15,087 nt of DNA from CAVBBU01 sp963593765 (lineage in GTDB: Bacteria > Bacillota > Clostridia > Lachnospirales > Lachnospiraceae). The stretch lies in assembly GCA_963593765.1 (NCBI GenBank), contig CAVBBU010000047.1:1-15087 (forward strand). The letters run 5' to 3'. This document shows, one piece after another, positions 1-7,259 of this stretch. Both the position numbers and the translations under genes were made by a program. Position 1 is the first letter of the stretch. Every line of letters begins with the position of its first letter. The notes under the pieces are model-generated. The model made no database searches. It saw nothing but the letters and a program-made list of their open reading frames with translations, and had not been told where the DNA came from.

Positions 1-1
1 A

Positions 2-2038
2 GCAGGAAAGGAAGCTGCTATAGCATATGTAAAAGAGGTGCTTGAGGGTGCTGGAGTTAAAACTCTAGCATCCGCTGGCAGTGCAGCTACTGCGACAATT
101 AGCGAAGCAGCTAATGCGGCAAACACAGCAAATGTGTCAGCTGCAGCCAATGCCGCATCTACAGGCGGGGCTACAGGCACTACGGCTACAAGCACAGCAG
201 CTACGGGTGCGGCAACAGGCACTACAGCTACAGGTACGGCATCTACAGTCGCAACTACAACAGCAAAGGCAGGAGCATTTGCAGGTAAGTCTATAGTAAC
301 AAAGGCAATAGCAGGAATAACCGCAGCAGCTGTAATAGGTGGCGGTGCTTATGCAGGAGCGAAATTTATAAAAAATAATAACGCTCCTAGTATAGAAACA
401 AGCACTGAGCAGGCAACAGATGAAGGCTCTGAAGCAACGAAAGCATTAAGTGCTGAGACTGCTATAAATACAAACAGCTATTTTATTTTAGAGAATGATT
501 ATGATAATTGGGTTCTTGTAAATGCTAGTGATGAAATAACGAATGCTATCAATAATATTTATTCAGGATTCGGAAATCCAGAATATGAGTCGATAACCAA
601 TTATACTGATAAAATCCTTTGCATTAAACATGTGGCTAGCTCAGACGAAGACAGAATTAATTATTATAATTATGATCTCCCTAGCGGAAAAAGACTGGTC
701 TTAGCTGATGTAGCTTCAGATACCTCTGGCTTATGTGATGAGATTATACGGCAAAAGAAGCAGGAATATCCTGACTTTAATGAAGCCTACTTTAGAGAGG
801 TCTTTGCTTCATTAAATGAAATTGATGATTATGAAACACGAATCAAATGGCGATTAGATGAGAAAGGTCTTGTTATTTCATTAGACGATGACGCCTTCTC
901 TCAGATAGCAAAGGATGAAGGATGGCTAACATCTGCTAAGGATGTTAATGTTACGAGCTATGTAAAGGATGAATATAATACAACAACCTCAGTCTATGGA
1001 TATGCAGGCAGCAGATACACCACAGACGATGGAACTATTAAATCCTTTGATGTGACTAATACTGACAAGATTTCCTTACTTGCATTTAGGGGTTATGGTG
1101 ATGAGCCTTATTATAGAGATGACATTACGCAGGGTGGTATAACTGTCGACAACTATGATTATTATTCCAATAAATTTATTATCAAAAATAATAATAAGGC
1201 ATATTTCTATATCCCATATGACAATTATGCTAAGCTGCTTGTGTATGATGTTACAGAGGATACTCCACGTTTTGTAGGTGTATACGAGGGTTCATATTTC
1301 CCTAACATGCATTTTTCTAATACTGATAGGTTTCCTATGTACCACTTAGATGGAACCTACGGCTGGTATACTATAGCTGATGACGGAATGCCTGTAAGCC
1401 TAGATGAACAAGCATATACTATAAATGAAAGTGATAATATAAGATATGAAGCGAATGATTTTTGGAGCACATTAGATGAGACCACCGAAGAAGCAGCAAA
1501 TGCAGAAAGTAGCAGCATACCATCAAACGATATAGAAGCAAAGTTTGAGGAATATATAAAAGCTGTACCTGAAAGCGAACTCAGCTGGAGTAAAACAAAC
1601 CTAAGATACAAATTAATCTATCTTAATAATATTCCATGCATCTTCTTTAGCTTTGGTACAGCAACAGCTAATAGCGTACAGATATGTACCTATCAAAATG
1701 GAGCTATACAAAAGCCTCAATATATTAACTTTAGCAATACTGGAGGTGTTGGATATACAACTAGTGGATATCTTTTAGCAGAAGAAGATAGAATGGGCTA
1801 TATTAATCACGCTATATATACAATAGGCGACGGAACGATTACCGAACTATGCTATTGTGTCTACAACATCGATGAAGGTATGCCTAATTATACTACAGAA
1901 TATGATGAGTTTAGAATAAATGGTGCAAATGCATCTAGGGACGAAGCCCTGCAATACTATGATAATTTAATAGCCTCTATCGGTGCTGACGAAGCTTTCT
2001 TTAATTATAATGATGGCAAGCCTCTTAGCGGATATTAA
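2..2038 (+). CDS. Single-pass membrane protein with DUF3298/RsiV-like extracellular region (5' partial)
   Basis: The frame is open from base 2, so the gene starts left of the window; a GTG at 38 opens the same frame but has no spaced ribosome binding site. Numbering from that GTG, residues about 10-80 are low-complexity Ala/Thr/Gly. Residues about 87-111 form one hydrophobic helix followed by Lys residues, suggesting a cytoplasmic N-terminus and an exported C-terminus. Residues about 180-295 fit the DUF3298 pattern seen in RsiV-like anti-sigma and PdaC-like proteins: a YDLPSGKRL segment (about 212-220), an LADV segment, and a later WRLDEKGLVISL strand. Residues 300-666 are rich in Tyr, Asp and Asn, and I do not recognise them. 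The missing N-terminus could be a sigma or anti-sigma domain, as in related Clostridia proteins, but nothing in the window shows it. A strong terminator follows. The membrane topology is well supported; the DUF3298 call is by pattern only. Confidence 0.6.
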   Translation, partial: AGKEAAIAYVKEVLEGAGVKTLASAGSAATATISEAANAANTANVSAAANAASTGGATGTTATSTAATGAATGTTATGTASTVATTTAKAGAFAGKSIVTKAIAGITAAAVIGGGAYAGAKFIKNNNAPSIETSTEQATDEGSEATKALSAETAINTNSYFILENDYDNWVLVNASDEITNAINNIYSGFGNPEYESITNYTDKILCIKHVASSDEDRINYYNYDLPSGKRLVLADVASDTSGLCDEIIRQKKQEYPDFNEAYFREVFASLNEIDDYETRIKWRLDEKGLVISLDDDAFSQIAKDEGWLTSAKDVNVTSYVKDEYNTTTSVYGYAGSRYTTDDGTIKSFDVTNTDKISLLAFRGYGDEPYYRDDITQGGITVDNYDYYSNKFIIKNNNKAYFYIPYDNYAKLLVYDVTEDTPRFVGVYEGSYFPNMHFSNTDRFPMYHLDGTYGWYTIADDGMPVSLDEQAYTINESDNIRYEANDFWSTLDETTEEAANAESSSIPSNDIEAKFEEYIKAVPESELSWSKTNLRYKLIYLNNIPCIFFSFGTATANSVQICTYQNGAIQKPQYINFSNTGGVGYTTSGYLLAEEDRMGYINHAIYTIGDGTITELCYCVYNIDEGMPNYTTEYDEFRINGANASRDEALQYYDNLIASIGADEAFFNYNDGKPLSGY

Positions 2039-2146
2039 AATCATGTGATAATCATTTGCTGTTGCAAACTCATAAGGATTCTTACTACGAGCAGTTTGCC
2101 TAATTTTAGGAGCTGAGGTAATAGGGTGCATTTCCCTATTAAGTAA

Positions 2147-2191
2147 AAATGCTAAGCCTAGGATTAAACCTGTGGCTTAGCATTTCTTTTT
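2147..2191. terminator. Bidirectional Rho-independent terminator between the DUF3298 gene and tyrS
   Basis: The arms AAATGCTAAGCC (2147-2158) and GGCTTAGCATTT (2174-2185) form a perfect 12-bp stem with a 15-nt loop. On the plus strand it is followed by a T-rich run (about 2184-2193), and on the minus strand by TTTTTA. It sits between the convergent ends of the plus-strand gene (stop 2038) and tyrS (stop 2192), so it can end both transcripts. Two smaller hairpins lie just upstream: GCAAACT/AGTTTGC (2064-2099) and AATAGGG/CCCTATT (2120-2140). Confidence 0.85.
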
Positions 2192-3418
2192 TTATTTAAG
2201 TACAACCTTTACAAAGCTCTTCTTTCCTCTCTTTACAAGCTTGCCATCTCCCTTAAAATCATCTGGCATATAGCTTGTCTTAATATCCTTAATTACCTCC
2301 GAGTCTACGCTTACACCGCCCTGCTCTGTATTTCTTCTTGCCTCAGACCTAGAAGCACAAAGACCTGATGCAACTAAAACTCCGAGTATATCTATGCTTC
2401 CATCCTTAAAGTCGCTATCCTTAAGCTCATATGTTGGGATATTTGCACTTACAGCTCCTCCTGCAAAAAGTGCCTTGCTTCCCTCATCAGCCTTCTTCGC
2501 CTCCTCTTCTCCATGAACAAGCTTAGTTAATTCAAATGCGAGTATCTGCTTAGCCTCATTGAGCTTTGCACCCTCCCAGCTATCCATCTCTTCTATTTGC
2601 TCTATAGGAAGGAAGGTCAGCATACGAATACACTTAAGTACATCCGCATCGGCAACATTTCTCCAGTATTGATAGAAATCATATGGTGATGTCTTGTTTG
2701 GATCAAGCCATACTGCACCGCCTACAGTCTTACCCATCTTCTTGCCCTCAGAGTTAAGAAGAAGCGTGATAGTCATAGCATGGGCATCCTTACCTAGCTT
2801 ACGACGTATAAGCTCTGTACCTCCTAGCATGTTAGACCACTGGTCATCTCCACCGAACTGCATATTGCAGCCATACTTCTGATATAGCATATAGAAGTCA
2901 TAGCTTTGAAGTATCATATAGTTAAACTCAAGGAAGGAAAGTCCCTTTTCCATACGCTGCTTATAGCACTCTGCACGAAGCATATTATTAACCGAAAAGC
3001 AAGGACCTACCTCTCTTATAAAATCCATATAGTTAAGCTCTCTTAGCCAGTCGGCATTATTAACCATCATAGCCTTGCCTTCGCCAAACTCTATGAATCT
3101 GCTCATCTGCTTTTTAAAGCACTCACAGTTATGATCGATCATCTCAACCGTCATCATTTTCCTAAGGTCTGTTCTGCCAGAAGGATCGCCTATCATACCT
3201 GTTCCGCCACCAACTAATGCTATAGGCTTATTGCCTGCCATCTGAAGTCTCTTCATAAGGCACAGTGCCATAAAATGTCCAACGTGGAGACTGTCAGCAG
3301 TCGGATCAAAGCCGATATAAAATGTAGCCTTACCCTCATTTATAAGCTTGCTTATCTCTTCCTCATTAGTTGTCTGAGCTATAAGCCCTCTTTTTTTTAG
3401 TTCCTCATAACACTTCAT
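2192..3418 (-). CDS. tyrS: Tyrosyl-tRNA synthetase
   Basis: Class I aminoacyl-tRNA synthetase that charges tRNA-Tyr with tyrosine in the cytoplasm. At 408 aa it has the normal bacterial TyrRS length. The HIGH motif appears as HVGH (residues 45-48) after a FYIGFDPTADSL segment. The GGGTGMIGDPSGR loop (about 70-82) and the QFGGDDQW tyrosine-binding segment (about 187-194) are intact. The second signature is KMGKT (227-231), close to the KFGKT form of B. subtilis TyrS rather than the KMSKS of TyrZ. An S4 RNA-binding domain occupies about 345-405. The ATG at 3418 is preceded by GAGGAT with 6-nt spacing. The gene is divergent from aroF with its own consensus promoter. The predicted leader is only about 40 nt, too short for a T-box, so tRNA-responsive control by that route is unlikely. 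Confidence 0.97.
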   Translation of the reverse strand: MKCYEELKKRGLIAQTTNEEEISKLINEGKATFYIGFDPTADSLHVGHFMALCLMKRLQMAGNKPIALVGGGTGMIGDPSGRTDLRKMMTVEMIDHNCECFKKQMSRFIEFGEGKAMMVNNADWLRELNYMDFIREVGPCFSVNNMLRAECYKQRMEKGLSFLEFNYMILQSYDFYMLYQKYGCNMQFGGDDQWSNMLGGTELIRRKLGKDAHAMTITLLLNSEGKKMGKTVGGAVWLDPNKTSPYDFYQYWRNVADADVLKCIRMLTFLPIEQIEEMDSWEGAKLNEAKQILAFELTKLVHGEEEAKKADEGSKALFAGGAVSANIPTYELKDSDFKDGSIDILGVLVASGLCASRSEARRNTEQGGVSVDSEVIKDIKTSYMPDDFKGDGKLVKRGKKSFVKVVLK

Positions 3419-3467
3419 CTATCCATCCTCAATTTATAATAATTTCTGCCATTTGACAGCTTAGCTT

Positions 3468-3496
3468 AGTATAGTATTTGTAGTATTTTTTGTCAA
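3468..3496 (-). promoter_or_regulatory. tyrS promoter
   Basis: On the minus strand a perfect -35 TTGACA (3496-3491), a 17-nt spacer and a -10 TATACT (3473-3468) stand about 50 nt upstream of the tyrS start. The predicted transcript begins near 3461. On the plus strand another TATACT lies at 3504-3509 and could be the aroF -10, but I see no good -35 for it (TAGTAT at 3481-3486 at best). Confidence 0.8.
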
Positions 3497-3575
3497 TTTA
3501 AGCTATACTAGGGCTTGTTAATGTTTAGGGGCAAATGCAAGCTTTAGTCAATGCCTCGCTCTTTGGAGGAAAATA

Positions 3576-4604
3576 ATGGGAATAAAATATGTAAGCACTC
3601 TTCCATCACCGGATGAGATTAAAAATGAATATCCGCTTAAGCCTGCCTATGCTAGTGGCAAGCTTGCTTTTGATAAATCCGTTTCGGATGTGATCACAGG
3701 GAAGAGCGATAAATTTTTAGTAGTTGTTGGTCCATGCTCAGCGGACAATGAAGACTCTGTAGCCGATTATATGAACAGGCTCGCTAAGGTCTATGATAAG
3801 ACAAAGGATAGGCTTATCATTATCCCAAGAGTATATACGAATAAGCCAAGAACAACCGGCGATGGCTACAAGGGACTTCTTCATCAGCCTGATCCAGAAA
3901 AGAAGCCTAACATGCACGAGGGAATTATAGCAATTAGAAAAATGCATCTTAGAGTTATAGAAGAAACCGGTATGTATACTGCAGATGAAATGCTATATCC
4001 CGAAAATCTTTCATACCTTGATGACCTGATGAGCTATATAGCCATAGGTGCAAGGTCTGTAGAAAATCAACAGCACCGCCTTGCATCCTCTGGCTGTGAT
4101 GTTGCAGTTGGCATGAAAAATCCAACAAGCGGCGACATGGGAGTTATGCTTAATGCTATCTATGCAGCGCAGCAGCCGCATGAATTTATATACAGAGGAT
4201 ATGAGGTTAAAACCAAAGGCAATCCTCTTACACATGCTATACTTAGAGGAAGCCTAAGTAAGCATGGGCAATGCATGCCCAACTACCACTATGAGGATCT
4301 TGAGCTTTTGTATAAGCTCTACCTAGAGCGTGATATACTAAATCCTGCAGTTATAGTAGACAGCAATCATAATAATTCTAATAGAAGATATGACGAGCAG
4401 CCACGAATAGTAAAAGAGGTTTTACATTCTAGAAATCACTCTGCCGATATCAAAAATTTTGTTAAGGGCGTAATGATAGAAAGCTATATAGAGCCCGGCT
4501 GCCAAGGCATACACGAGCATATATATGGTAAGTCTATTACCGATCCATGCCTTGGATGGAATGAAACCGAAAGGCTACTGTATGAGATAGCGGAGAATGT
4601 GTAA
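3576..4604 (+). CDS. aroF: Class I 3-deoxy-7-phosphoheptulonate (DAHP) synthase
   Basis: Catalyses the first step of the shikimate pathway: phosphoenolpyruvate plus erythrose-4-phosphate gives DAHP, feeding Phe, Tyr and Trp synthesis. The 342 aa match the AroF/AroG/AroH family in length and motif order: GPCSADN (52-58), PRVYTNKPRTTGDGYKG (about 84-100), AIGARSVENQQHR (about 156-168), VGMKNPTSGD (about 178-187), VDSNHNNSN (261-269), GVMIESY (298-304) and GKSITDPCLGW (318-328). The four metal ligands of the family are present: C54, H265, E302 and D323. GGAGG at 3565-3569 lies 6 nt before the ATG. It is divergent from tyrS, so two tyrosine-related functions share one intergenic region. Which aromatic amino acid inhibits it cannot be read from the sequence; the symbol marks the family, not the regulatory type. 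Confidence 0.95.
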   Translation: MGIKYVSTLPSPDEIKNEYPLKPAYASGKLAFDKSVSDVITGKSDKFLVVVGPCSADNEDSVADYMNRLAKVYDKTKDRLIIIPRVYTNKPRTTGDGYKGLLHQPDPEKKPNMHEGIIAIRKMHLRVIEETGMYTADEMLYPENLSYLDDLMSYIAIGARSVENQQHRLASSGCDVAVGMKNPTSGDMGVMLNAIYAAQQPHEFIYRGYEVKTKGNPLTHAILRGSLSKHGQCMPNYHYEDLELLYKLYLERDILNPAVIVDSNHNNSNRRYDEQPRIVKEVLHSRNHSADIKNFVKGVMIESYIEPGCQGIHEHIYGKSITDPCLGWNETERLLYEIAENV

Positions 4605-4654
4605 GTGCTGAGGCTAGTTGTTGGTTTTATATTTTATAGTATTGTTTATAGTAA

Positions 4655-4699
4655 TTTAGGGAACTTTTTGCCGAGAAAAGCGGCAGAAAGTTCCCTAAA
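4655..4699. repeat. Palindromic repeat copy 1, downstream of aroF
   Basis: The arms TTTAGGGAACTTT (4655-4667) and AAAGTTCCCTAAA (4687-4699) are perfect complements. Inside them TTGCCG (4668-4673) faces CGGCAG (4681-4686), giving a stem of about 19 bp with one mismatch and a 7-nt loop. It lies 50 nt past the aroF stop and could end that transcript, but there is no T run after it on either strand. The same arms recur twice upstream of the fic gene (12481-12523 and 12537-12581), so this is a member of a small repeat family. Confidence 0.8.
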
Positions 4700-4827
4700 A
4701 CTAGTAAACAAATCATTATTTTATATTCCGACTATACAGCTTTATCTCAATCCACAATAATAACCTCTTGTATCCGTTTCCATTTCAAATTTTATGCATT
4801 TCTTTTTACATCCGTTTGTTTATTTTC

Positions 4828-4863
4828 AGAGCGAAAGTACTGCCTATGCAGTACTTTCGCTCT
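4828..4863. repeat. Perfect 16-bp hairpin beyond the leader-distal end of the CRISPR array
   Basis: AGAGCGAAAGTACTGC (4828-4843) and its exact reverse complement (4848-4863) flank a 4-nt loop. It lies 33 bp past the last, leader-distal CRISPR repeat in the direction of pre-crRNA transcription (minus strand). It may end or stabilise the pre-crRNA, but the following minus-strand sequence is A-rich, not T-rich, so it is not a typical Rho-independent terminator. The rest of 4605-4896 holds no gene I can support. Confidence 0.7.
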
Positions 4864-4896
4864 ATATATCCATCACTCTAAGATATCTCAATAATT

Positions 4897-5330
4897 GCTT
4901 GAGTCCCATACCTTATAACACTGCTCTCAAACCTAGTGGTATCATAGGCGATACAGCTTTTAGCTTGAGTCCCATACCTTATAACACTGCTCTCAAACAC
5001 TATGACAACGATAAAATAGCAAGTGCAGTGCTTGAGTCCCATACCTTATAACACTGCTCTCAAACAAGCCATCGCCGCACCTATTTACAGCAGCAGCTTG
5101 AGTCCCATACCTTATAACACTGCTCTCAAACTGTAACTTCTAAAGGTGTTACTCCAGACATCGCTTGAGTCCCATACCTTATAACACTGCTCTCAAACGC
5201 AAACGTGTGAATTAATCCATTTAAAGACGCTTGAGTCCCATACCTTATAACACTGCTCTCAAACTAAGAACTGAAGTTCCTTTTAAAACTAGGGGCTTGA
5301 GTCCCATACCTTATAACACTGCTCTCAAAC
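4897..5330 (-). CRISPR. Type II-A CRISPR array, 7 repeats and 6 spacers
   Basis: Seven identical 36-bp repeats lie at 4897-4932, 4963-4998, 5030-5065, 5096-5131, 5163-5198, 5229-5264 and 5295-5330. The spacers are 30, 31, 30, 31, 30 and 30 bp. In crRNA sense (minus strand) the repeat begins GTTTGAGAGCAGTGTT and ends GGGACTCAAGC, the form expected for type II-A and complementary to the tracrRNA anti-repeat at 11403-11437. The leader-proximal end is at 5330, next to csn2, so the newest spacer is 5265-5294 and the oldest 4933-4962. The oldest repeat shows no decay, in keeping with a short or recently trimmed array. The spacers have no convincing full-length match elsewhere in this window. Confidence 0.98.
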
Positions 5331-5397
5331 CTCAAATTCAAAAGCAGATGGCTCTGCACACCATATAAGGTATATTTTATCTGAACCCACCACTATT
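5331..5397 (-). promoter_or_regulatory. CRISPR leader with ATTTGAG anchor
   Basis: The 67 bp between the csn2 stop and the first repeat read, on the minus strand, into ATTTGAG (5337-5331) directly abutting the repeat start GTTTGAG. ATTTGAG at the leader end is the known leader-anchoring motif of many type II-A systems, which directs Cas1-Cas2 to insert new spacers at the first repeat. The leader also has a small inverted repeat GCAGA/TCTGC (5344-5357). Its plus strand carries TATAAGGTAT (5364-5373), a 10-nt piece of the crRNA-sense repeat. I see AT-rich -10-like sequences but no convincing -35 for the pre-crRNA promoter. Confidence 0.8.
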
Positions 5398-6075
5398 TTA
5401 GCACATAATTGCGCAGTGGTCTCTATCTATTATAATTTTTTTATTGCAATGCATCGATAAATCATTCTGCCCTGTTATAAATATTCCAAATACTCCCTGA
5501 TATCTCATATATTTTTGTATCTCCAAGAGCTCTGTCTCCGTAAAGCACCGGTCAAAATCATTGAATATATATAATTTTTTCTTTAGAAGAATATTGGTAG
5601 CCTTAATAAATGTATTTACCCTCTCTGCAGGTGTACTATCCTCACATGATATCTTAACATCTAGGGCTTTAAATAGTCCGCTCAGATCTATCTCATCATT
5701 TAGTGAAACATCTAGTCTAGTTCCATCTACAACATTAGATATTAAAGAAATAAGCTCTCCCTCTATACCCCTATATTCTTTGTAGTATTCACTTTCGCTA
5801 AAAATTCTCGATATATTAGCATAAAGCTTCTGAATTATCCTTCGCTCATTTATTTCCAATATCATAGGGCTTATAACAAATTCAACAATCTTATCAAAGG
5901 CAATCTCCTTATCATTATCAAATATCGCAAATGATGATTCACTGCCATTTGCTGATAAAATTAGCGATTGTATCAACGTCGAATAATCTAGAGGTGATTC
6001 CACTTGTAGCTCTATCATATTTTCATTATCTGATAATTCAAAGGCTATATTATATAACCCAAGTGCTATCTTCAT
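5398..6075 (-). CDS. csn2: CRISPR-associated protein Csn2 (type II-A)
   Basis: Csn2 is the subtype II-A adaptation protein. In studied systems it forms a ring-shaped tetramer that binds double-stranded DNA ends and works with Cas1, Cas2 and Cas9 in spacer acquisition. The 225 aa match the short Csn2 form (about 220 aa). The N-terminal MKIALGLYNIAFELSDNEN strand region and the C-terminal LYIFNDFDRCFTETELLEIQ and GVFGIFITGQND segments fit the family's degenerate P-loop-like core; similarity is by overall pattern and position. The ATG at 6075 overlaps the cas2 stop by 4 nt (ATGA), showing translational coupling; there is no strong ribosome binding site. It is the last gene before the leader and array. 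Confidence 0.88.
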   Translation of the reverse strand: MKIALGLYNIAFELSDNENMIELQVESPLDYSTLIQSLILSANGSESSFAIFDNDKEIAFDKIVEFVISPMILEINERRIIQKLYANISRIFSESEYYKEYRGIEGELISLISNVVDGTRLDVSLNDEIDLSGLFKALDVKISCEDSTPAERVNTFIKATNILLKKKLYIFNDFDRCFTETELLEIQKYMRYQGVFGIFITGQNDLSMHCNKKIIIDRDHCAIMC

Positions 6076-6398
6076 AGTATCACCAGTCTTTCATCTGTAT
6101 CTATAACATTATCCTTAATCTCTCCCACAAGAAGCTCCATTCTTGCAAATTGCTTTTCTGTAACTGTAAGCATCTGCACCAAGCCCTTTTCCGGTTTGTT
6201 TTTTCTTACATTGTCGCATATACTCTCTGCCACAGTAGAATTAAGTGCAAGCTTACAATAAACAGACTCTTGCATCATAAGAAAGCCGGTTTTTATCAAA
6301 AATTTTCTAAATTTAGAATAATTTCTCCTATCCGCCGATGTCTCTACAGGCAGATCAAAAAGCACCATCACTCTCATAAATCTATAGCTCATACTCAT
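6072..6398 (-). CDS. cas2: CRISPR-associated endoribonuclease-like protein Cas2
   Basis: Partner of Cas1 in the integrase complex that inserts spacers; the Cas2 dimer is the structural bridge. The 108-aa protein has the ferredoxin-like start with the conserved Asp in VLFDLP (D15), the RRNYSKFRKFLIKTGF helix, the QESVYCKL strand and the LTVTEKQFARM segment typical of type II-A Cas2. The longest start at 6398 overlaps cas1 by 17 nt. Family members such as those of streptococci begin MSYRYMRM, so the second Met (6392, MSYRFMRV) is a better guess, and the third (6377) is possible; none has a clear ribosome binding site, so coupling to cas1 is likely. Its last 4 nt overlap csn2. Confidence 0.94.
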   Translation of the reverse strand: MSMSYRFMRVMVLFDLPVETSADRRNYSKFRKFLIKTGFLMMQESVYCKLALNSTVAESICDNVRKNKPEKGLVQMLTVTEKQFARMELLVGEIKDNVIDTDERLVIL

Positions 6399-7257
6399 AA
6401 AATTTTAATAATGAAATATCGTTATCATTAATTGCGTCAAATACACTTCGTGTATATATCTTTATTGCATTGCTTATATACTGCGTTTTTCCGTCGATGA
6501 TGGCACTGTGGTTAAGAATATTTACTATATGCATCTTGTCCTCATGAGTAAAGTCATCATGCAACATATAATATACAGTCCTGTCTATAACAGGTCTAAA
6601 TGGTTCCATAATATCAGAGCCAAGATTAAATTGATTGAACATATTATCATGAAACAAGCCAATCTGCGTGATATATCCATTCGATACTATTTCCCTATTT
6701 ACAGCCGATAGTATTATAGAGTAACCGTAGTTCAGAGCTGCATTGATATAATTATCTTGGCTTCTCGAAAAATCCTTTCCCCACAAGGCATTAAAGTATA
6801 CCTTTGCAGCATGTCCTTCCCTATTAGTTTCATCTGCAAGCTTTAATTCTTGAACATAATTATCCAGGATATCCCTTTCATCATATTTATGCAAAAAATC
6901 CAGAAGTTTCTTTTGCTGGTTTATCTTCTCTCTAATGATTTCCGTCCAAACCGCATTTTTAGCATTTTGCTTCCATGCTATTTGGTTTTTTATCTTGCTG
7001 CTTGTGTCATGACTACCATAATAGCTTACCAGCTCCGATGATGGATTTCTTTTTTCATCGCAAAAAATCACCTTGATTTTCTGCTTAGTAAGCTCAGCTA
7101 ATAACGAGGTAGTAAGCGATACCCCTGTCGATTCTACCAGAAGTGTTCCTATCTCAGACAAATGAATCCTTGAGGTAACATCATTTCTTACAACTAGAAA
7201 TCCCATACTATAGTCAAGCTTAGCTCCTCTAGATATAACAACTGTTCTCCAACTCAT
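6382..7257 (-). CDS. cas1: CRISPR-associated integrase Cas1
   Basis: Metal-dependent integrase that, with Cas2, joins new spacers to the leader-repeat junction. The 291 aa are typical of type II-A Cas1 (about 290). The MSWRTVVISRGAKLDY start is the family signature. The three metal ligands are present: E147 in TNREGHAAKVYFNALWG, H203 in GLFHDN and E218 in DIMEPFRPVIDR. The ATG at 7257 lies 2 nt after the cas9 stop, and the stop overlaps cas2, so all four cas genes form one operon. No strong ribosome binding site precedes it, which suggests coupling to cas9 translation. Confidence 0.97.
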   Translation of the reverse strand: MSWRTVVISRGAKLDYSMGFLVVRNDVTSRIHLSEIGTLLVESTGVSLTTSLLAELTKQKIKVIFCDEKRNPSSELVSYYGSHDTSSKIKNQIAWKQNAKNAVWTEIIREKINQQKKLLDFLHKYDERDILDNYVQELKLADETNREGHAAKVYFNALWGKDFSRSQDNYINAALNYGYSIILSAVNREIVSNGYITQIGLFHDNMFNQFNLGSDIMEPFRPVIDRTVYYMLHDDFTHEDKMHIVNILNHSAIIDGKTQYISNAIKIYTRSVFDAINDNDISLLKFYEYEL

Positions 7258-7259
7258 CT

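Noticed and set aside
327..357. Partial likeness of spacer 5066-5095 to the Ala-rich coding region
   Set aside because: Only short blocks such as GCTGTAA and ATAGGTG match, and gaps are needed. That is not enough for a protospacer and is probably chance.
3419..3461. A T-box leader for tyrS
   Set aside because: A consensus promoter places the transcript start about 40 nt before the start codon, leaving no room for the specifier and antiterminator stems.
4897..4932. A decayed terminal repeat at the leader-distal end, as many arrays have
   Set aside because: This repeat is identical to the other six over all 36 bases.
4794..5051. An 85-codon plus-strand reading frame running into the CRISPR array
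   Set aside because: It covers two full repeats and part of a third, its product is built from repeat translations, and it has no ribosome binding site.
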